Part shown: positions 58,140 to 64,000 of the stretch, one piece after another
Layout of the letters: every line of letters starts with the position of its first letter
Position numbering within the stretch: position 1 is the first letter of the stretch
Origin: Calonectria ilicicola
Lineage: Eukaryota > Ascomycota > Sordariomycetes > Hypocreales > Nectriaceae
Length of the DNA stretch: 64,000 nt
Assembly: GCA_020809705.1 (NCBI GenBank)
Contig: CP085829.1
Span: 2,976,001-3,040,000, forward strand
Direction: 5' to 3'
Translations under genes and position numbers: made by a program
Notes under the pieces: generated by a model
Databases searched by the model: none
What the model was told of the DNA's origin: nothing
Seen by the model: the letters and a program-made list of their open reading frames with translations, nothing else

Positions 58140-61100
58140 GGCCGAACCAAATAGTTGAAATTAAAAGATGGGTGTACGAAGAACTGACAGAATTAAATGT
58201 GCAGTGGGATGCAGAGCGGGTGAAAGGCACAGCTGGGACTTCGCCTACTTATTTGTGTTCGCCGGCGGGGACCGTGAACACAAGAAAGGAAGACCAACAC
58301 TCGGATCAAAGTACTAGGGTTACAATCACGAACCGAAGCCATATTCTGCCATCCCGATGTGCTTTGCATCCTGGCACAGTGGACCAGGGTGCCTTCTTGG
58401 CTGCAGACCAACGACATTGCCGTCCCTGGCGCAGCCACTCAGAGCAGGCATTTGTCAATGAGCTGCCGATTATCACCACTAGCGAGTGGCATTGGCCCAA
58501 CCGACCAACAGGTGGGAACCGATGAGGAGAGTAAAGCCGAAGGATGCATGCAGGTGCCGGGCGGGGATCAAGTCAAATAATGTCTTTTTTTCTCTTCAAT
58601 GGTTCGTCATTATTGGATGCACACAACACAATATGCATCTCTACACTGAAACATCACAACGCACTTCAAACCCGGGAGAGAGAAAAAAAGAACAACGCAG
58701 AATTGGGAGTAATCTTTTACTGATAAATTAATTCTGTTGGTTCAGTCAAACTCAACCCTGGTCTGCAGCACCGTTACCCCGCTTCTATAAGCGCCGGAAT
58801 GGTGATTGTTGGTTGTGTTGCACATTTCGTGTTAGTCGAGACCACAACAAAAGTCAAAGAGTGTTGGTTCCGCCAGCCTCGATTTTTAGAAACAGTCTCA
58901 GATGGGGAACGGAACTTATGACGGCGTTGAGTTAGAGTTGGTGTCGGCAAGGCAGGGCGCGTACACATTCTTGGTTGTTGGTTTGAGAACTAACAATGGC
59001 AACGATTCCGTCAGCGCTGGGAAGACTTGACTAAAAAAAAAAGACCAAGAAGTGCGAAGCCAAATCACTCACGTTGGCAGATTCTCGATGACCAAGCGGC
59101 AAACCGCATTCGGCTAAATCGGATTGTCTTGCGCCCCAGCTGTCAGCCTCGTTGGAAGGCTTATGTCTCATTGTAATCGGACGGTCCAATTCACGAGTGA
59201 TATCCTCAATAAGAAAGAACACCACACCACATGTCAAGTTGCATGTGCTCTCAAAGCCAGGTTTAGAACCAAAGCTTCCAAACATTCCCAGCATGAAGAA
59301 TCCGCTTCAAGAAGATAAGGTGGTACGGTCCGCCTATCTATCCGAGAAATCATGTATTGAAACAGTGCACTTCCATTACCCCGGTAAATCATCCGCCTAG
59401 ATCAGCCGACTGGTCCAAATCAACGGCTACCTTGGCAAAATATTCGGTGATCCTTTGGCTGGCTCAATCGCTCATTTTCAGGGAGCCAGTCACCCTTTCA
59501 CGATCAAAAAGGTAGTTCCCATTCAACTGCCGACAATAGTTCCTCGGAGAGCTTCTTTGACCGCTGGTTCACTAAACTCTTATCCAATCACATTTCATGA
59601 TGCCGTTAGACACAGGCACAAGTTCAAGGGACAATCCAAAGGTGAGGCGGAAGAGACATCCGCTTGGACGGCGCAGTCCCGGTGAAACCAGGCCGTGAGA
59701 CCTGCCAGCAGCCAGTTGGTGAACCAGTGTTGCTGATCCCGAGTAAAACATTTGGGAAATCATTTCCCGTATTGTGAGAACACGGTTGCATAGGCCACGT
59801 AATGCTTGAATGACATTCTCTTCATTTTATGCTTTTGTATTCGGACCATTTCGGACGAAATGAATTTCTCACCTGCTTTCCATCGATCGATCAAACAATA
59901 CGGAGAAAGTGCACAATGCTTTCTAAATAAGGTGAGCTCTGGCTATGGAGTGAGAAGCGCGCAATTGACGTTTCATTCAAGTACAGATGTCATAGGGAAC
60001 TCAATAATAGAAATTCATAAACAAAGGTGGATCAATCCTTAGAGTGCTACGATCTCACAGCCATCTACTGCTTATTTTGCTCGCCACATTGTGACATTGA
60101 CGCATTTGTCCAACCGTTGACCATCAAAGGTGAATTCTTGATCTCAAGGGTAAAAGCACGACACGAATCTAATTCACAATCGGACACATGCGCGCCGATC
60201 TCAGTCTAGCCATCGCCACCCAGGTAGGAATGGAACGCTCGTTTCGTTTGCGCGCCATTCGTTGCTCCTCTGTACAGTCAAAGCTCATGTGATGATTAAA
60301 TCCATGTTGATCAACCCTCTGACTACATTCACTGCGTCTTAGGCTACCGAGACTAGCACACGGGGCCGCTCAAAGGGAAAATGTCAGATCACGGGAGGTA
60401 TTGGGGCTAGACTTAACAGGGCAAAGTCTACTCAACCTCAAGTCCCTCTAAAGCTTAATTGCCGCAACACAAAGAGAACCTCACTCAGCATCTCAGCCTG
60501 CTGATCTACTAAGGAAGCCCAAAGTTACCTCGTCTACAACCTAGTCATCTAAAGAGCACTTGGGAAACAAGCATCTATACGCGATAATGAACCATTAAGA
60601 TTTTCATCGGTCGTCTCTTTAAGCTCGATTTTTCCTCTCTGGCGACTTAGCGAACAGTTTGCGTTCGTTTATGCCCGGCGACCTCATTCTGGGCGTACTC
60701 CCAACCACGCGGCAAATAAAATATAACTTACTCCATTTAGTCACTGGTGAAAAGGTAAAATCAACAACACAAATTTTCTTTTATCACTCGGTACTTCCTT
60801 GTGTCTTTTTTTTTTTTCTGCTGGCAGCGTCGTTAGAAGAAGATGGTGCACCGTGATTCCCGCCCACCCATCCACCCTGGCCACTAAGATGACAGCCTCT
60901 GGGAACCCGCCCACTGGGGAAAGTATTTGAGGCTCTTATGTTGAGTGGTTTTTTCCCTAATCAACGTGACATTTTATACAGCCCGGCTTACGCTTGGCAC
61001 TATTTAAGCGGACAGCATTGGGAATAGTCGTTTCCTCGGCCGACATGGTGCAACGCGCTGCCAATGTGATTCTGTGACAGACCAGTAGTGAAATTACAAA

Positions 61101-62969
61101 GCGCAACATTGGAAACTAGACTAAATGGAATTTCAACCTGATTTGAAATCACGCCAAGGCAAACATCGTCGAAAACCCCCGTAAAACCCGCAGTCGACTT
61201 CTACAATGTTGCGCGAACCAGGCACGGCAGAGCAATGTGGTCGAGAGTCAGCTGCAGGCCAGGAGACTAGGCGTGGAACCCTGGTTTTCAACACGTCCCG
61301 GGACATATCAGCATTAAATAGGTATTTATTACGCAGGCGATTTCCACGAATTATGGATCTTCATTTTGTATAAGTGGACGTGGGATTGCTTATGTCTTGT
61401 TCAACCCCAGCCCAGAGGACAAGGCAATGTGCAGGCCGAGAGCCTAGCCGCCTGGTTGGCCAAAGTTAGCGAATGTATTGTGGCATAGAGCTGAGGTGAC
61501 ACTGTGGGCAGTGCGATGACTAAGAAAATGAAATGCTGTCGCGAAGAAATCCGCCATGGATACAAGACAAGACGAGACAAGACACCAAACAAAAAGAAGA
61601 AAAAAAAAAAATCAACCAAGACGATTGTAACGCAGGGAGCCCCGGGTGGCGAGACATCAGATGGCAGCCAGCGGCTTCTCCGGATGACACACCCTTTATT
61701 AGGCTCTTAGATTTGAGGTCGAGTTATGACTGCCACCGGCACATGTCTGGCGACACAGCCCTGTGCGTCACGCGAACGAGCTGTGACTCGCAGGCGGGGC
61801 TCCCTGGGGATGGGAGAGAGGGAGGGAGGGCAGCACGGGCGAAAAGTGGAGGCAGCAAATCAGACCAAGGGATGAAGCGTCATTGTAAATTTGTCTACGT
61901 ACTGGAGGCGCCAAATAGTCATCACGCAGCGCCCGCTCCGAAAGGCAACCCAGAGTGTGGACATGGCTGGATCCGTGCGGGTGGCTCGCTGCAGGCCCCT
62001 CGCATCGCACAGGGCCCCCTTTCCAGGGGCCGGCAATGCCTGAAAATTTCGCATGTGTAGCCATCTAATATGTAGCGAGTTGTGACGAGATGGGCTGTTT
62101 GTTGCCCGAGGCGAGGCCATGGGTTGGCTGGCAGTCCTCTCCCCTTGGGCTATTCTTGGGCCATTCTTGGGCAGCGAGCCAAGGAAGGAGGAGTCGAGAG
62201 CTCCGTCTGCCTCCTTGCTCGGCCTTGTCCGATGTGCCAGGCCCGCGCCCACCCTCGTACCCAGAACAGAACAACGTCTATCCCACCGAGCAGAGCAGCA
62301 CGGACGGACCCGGCGGTTGCTATGGGCCTCTGTTGGACGGGCGAGGACGGGCGAGGCTGGGCTGGGCGGCGAGATTCTGGCTCATTCTTGTGGCGGTGTG
62401 ACCCGGTGCCAAAGCAGCGGGTTGCGGGTGCCAGCATGCCCAGGTGTGGCCGAAGTGTGGCCCAGGTGTCTGGCCCCAGGCGTCTGTGTGGACACCCTCC
62501 AGATCCCGCAATGCCGCCCTCGTATTGGCCAGATAGAGTCAGTCCAGTACGTACCTGCATGGCAGCCGAGTTGGAAAATGGCACCTGGCAGCACCTGGCA
62601 GCACCTGGCAGCCCAAGCCATGTCTCGCCTTCTCGCCTCGCTTCTCAGGCACCAATCCGGCCTCAGTCCCTCCTGCCCGCCGCGCACCAAAGCAGCACCC
62701 ATGTGCCCCTCCTCTTAAACCCTCCCTCTTCTTCCCCTTCCAACAAGCAAACAAGTCATCACCGCGCATCATCTCTCTTTCGACTCCGTCGTCCAACATC
62801 TTCGGTCGCTTGACTTTCTGCCCCTCAGGTCCCCGTCGCACAAACACCCTCTAACCCGTATCCATCACTTACGCTCACAGCGAGGCGCTTTCCAACCTAG
62901 CGGTCGCTGATTACACTTCATTTTCAACAAAAACCCATTTCCCAAGGTCACCCCGCTCCCTCCGAGTTT
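58140..62969. other. long gene-poor region
   Basis: About 4.8 kb without a gene I can support. The stretch 59.8-60.8 kb is AT-rich. The last 500 bases are C/T-rich and probably hold the eIF1 promoter and leader. Repeats are limited to GCACCTGGCA-type triplication near 62581-62612 and A/T runs near 61590. The 243-codon frame at 62082-62813 is compositionally biased and overlaps others, so it is not annotated. Confidence 0.5.
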
Positions 62970-63828
62970 ATGTCCATCGAAAATCTCAAGACCTTCGGTA
63001 TGTCACAGCTCCCACTTTGCCTACCGCTCTCTCCTCTTCCGCTTTGTCTTTGTCTTCACGCGACTGTATTGCTGCAAAAAAGTTGCCTGCTCCCAAATCC
63101 GTGACCCCTATTTCGCCTGCGTCACACTCAATGCGTTGGCTTGCATGGGGGCACGCCAACCTTGGAATAGCACTGTTTGCGGTTCAATGCACATGGCCAC
63201 GTACCTGCATTCACAGCAATCCAGCCACGCGACCATAACCCCGCTCGTCCACTACCCGACCAGCTTCCCCCCTGATCAAAATGATGGAGCCAATGCTAAT
63301 TATTGCTAGACCCCTTCGCCGAAGCCGACGAAGACACAGGTGAAACCAAGCAGACGCAAAATTACATCCATATACGCATTCAGCGTGAGTTTCCCTGCCG
63401 CCAGTCCCTCCATCGCGCCAACCCCGTCGCCTCGAGCATCCTCGAGCTCCCCACTTGAGGTGATGTTTGGTTGTCCGATCGACGACGCGCCATGCTGCAC
63501 CTACAAAAGCTAATACCAGACAATAGAGCGTAATGGACGTAAGACTTTGACCACTGTCCAGGGTCTCCCAAAGAAATTTGACCAGAAGAAGATTCTCAAG
63601 GTCATCAAGAAGAAATTTGGTATGGTTCCCGACTCGACTCAATGCCTCACGCCGAAGCGATGCTAACACTTTCTCACAGCCTGCAATGGCACCATCGTCA
63701 CAGACAGCGAGATGGGCGAGGTGATCCAGCTCCAGGGTGACCAGCGCAAAGATGTCCAAGAATTTCTCATCGACAAGAAGGAAGGCCTCGAGCTAGACTC
63801 CAAGACCATTAAGGTCCACGGTTTCTAA
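62970..63828 (+). CDS. SUI1: translation initiation factor eIF1 (SUI1)
   Basis: Exons 62970-62997, 63310-63384, 63527-63619 and 63680-63828 join in frame and give 114 residues, the normal eIF1 length. The sequence runs MSIENLKTF, then DPFAEADEDTG, NYIHIRIQQRNGRKTLTTVQ, GLPKKFDQKKILKVIKKKF and ACNGTIVTDSEMGEVIQLQ, ending in KTIKVHGF. This is the SUI1 fold of eIF1, which binds the 40S ribosomal subunit and enforces AUG start-codon selection during scanning. The first exon holds only nine codons and is followed by a 312-base intron. The donors are GTATGT, GTGAGT and GTATGG. The gene is intact, a GC-rich housekeeping gene unlike the cluster to its left. Confidence 0.95.
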
Positions 63829-64000
63829 AGCTCCGCATGCCCCGTCGTCCTGCCAACATCTGCCGTTCCCGGGCTCGTTGGCGTGAATAGGACTTTGGGA
63901 TGCATAGCCTCAGGCTTGTGCTCTATCCGGGCATGTCCACGCGGACACCCCGAGGCTCGGCGCCGATTACTTAGGACGACGGGCATCCACCAGTGGGAGC
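63829..64000. other. 3' flank of eIF1
   Basis: About 170 bases downstream of the eIF1 stop codon. They presumably hold its 3' untranslated region; no second gene is recognised before the window ends. Confidence 0.4.

Noticed and set aside
62082..62813. 243-codon open frame upstream of eIF1
   Set aside because: Several overlapping frames of similar length, Pro/Arg/Ser bias, and no domain; most likely promoter-region sequence.

Overview
The window reads as nuclear DNA of a filamentous ascomycete (Pezizomycotina). Genes carry short introns of about 50-140 bases with GTATGT/GTAAGT-type donors and CTAAC-like branch sites. Proteins include a LaeA-like methyltransferase, Zn(II)2Cys6 and C2H2 regulators, a fungal TRM44 and eIF1. 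Gene density is low, and gene-free stretches of 1-5 kb are rich in pyrimidine runs, homopolymers and small tandem repeats. I could not run any search, so family names rest on motifs recognised by eye.

Left part (1-33.3 kb, GC-rich): the 5' half of a LaeA-like methyltransferase (-, cut by the window edge); an uncharacterised 665-residue protein (+); a serine-rich protein with one membrane segment (+); a small acidic protein (-); TRM44 tRNA methyltransferase (-); a 1306-residue disordered protein whose Zn(II)2Cys6 cluster appears only after a 60-base intron is removed (-); a casein-kinase-1-like pseudokinase (-); and a second, divergent kinase-like protein (-).

Middle part (about 33.4-54.5 kb, visibly more AT-rich): a compact catabolic gene cluster. 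In order it holds an NmrA-like NAD(P)-binding protein (-), a zinc-free medium-chain dehydrogenase (+), a C2H2 plus fungal_trans regulator (+), a GABA-transaminase type class III aminotransferase (+), a mitochondrial dicarboxylate carrier (-), an old-yellow-enzyme (+), a succinate-semialdehyde dehydrogenase (+) and a stand-alone urea-carboxylase-type biotin enzyme (+). Together they suggest ATP/biotin-dependent opening of an amide or lactam, then GABA to succinic semialdehyde to succinate and entry into mitochondria. The set is breaking down: the aminotransferase and NmrA-like genes have single frameshifts, the semialdehyde dehydrogenase has one in-frame stop, the dehydrogenase has GTG where a start is expected, and the urea carboxylase is riddled with stops, shifts and a deletion. 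The regulator, carrier and old-yellow-enzyme are intact. This looks like an accessory, possibly transferred, cluster in decay, and it is the most interesting part of the window.

Right part (54.5-64 kb): a small protein combining a Zn(II)2Cys6 cluster with C2H2-like fingers (+), a convergent 490-residue protein with five N-x-[IVA]-A-x-LLNP repeats (-), a 4.8 kb gene-poor stretch, and a four-exon eIF1 (SUI1) gene (+).
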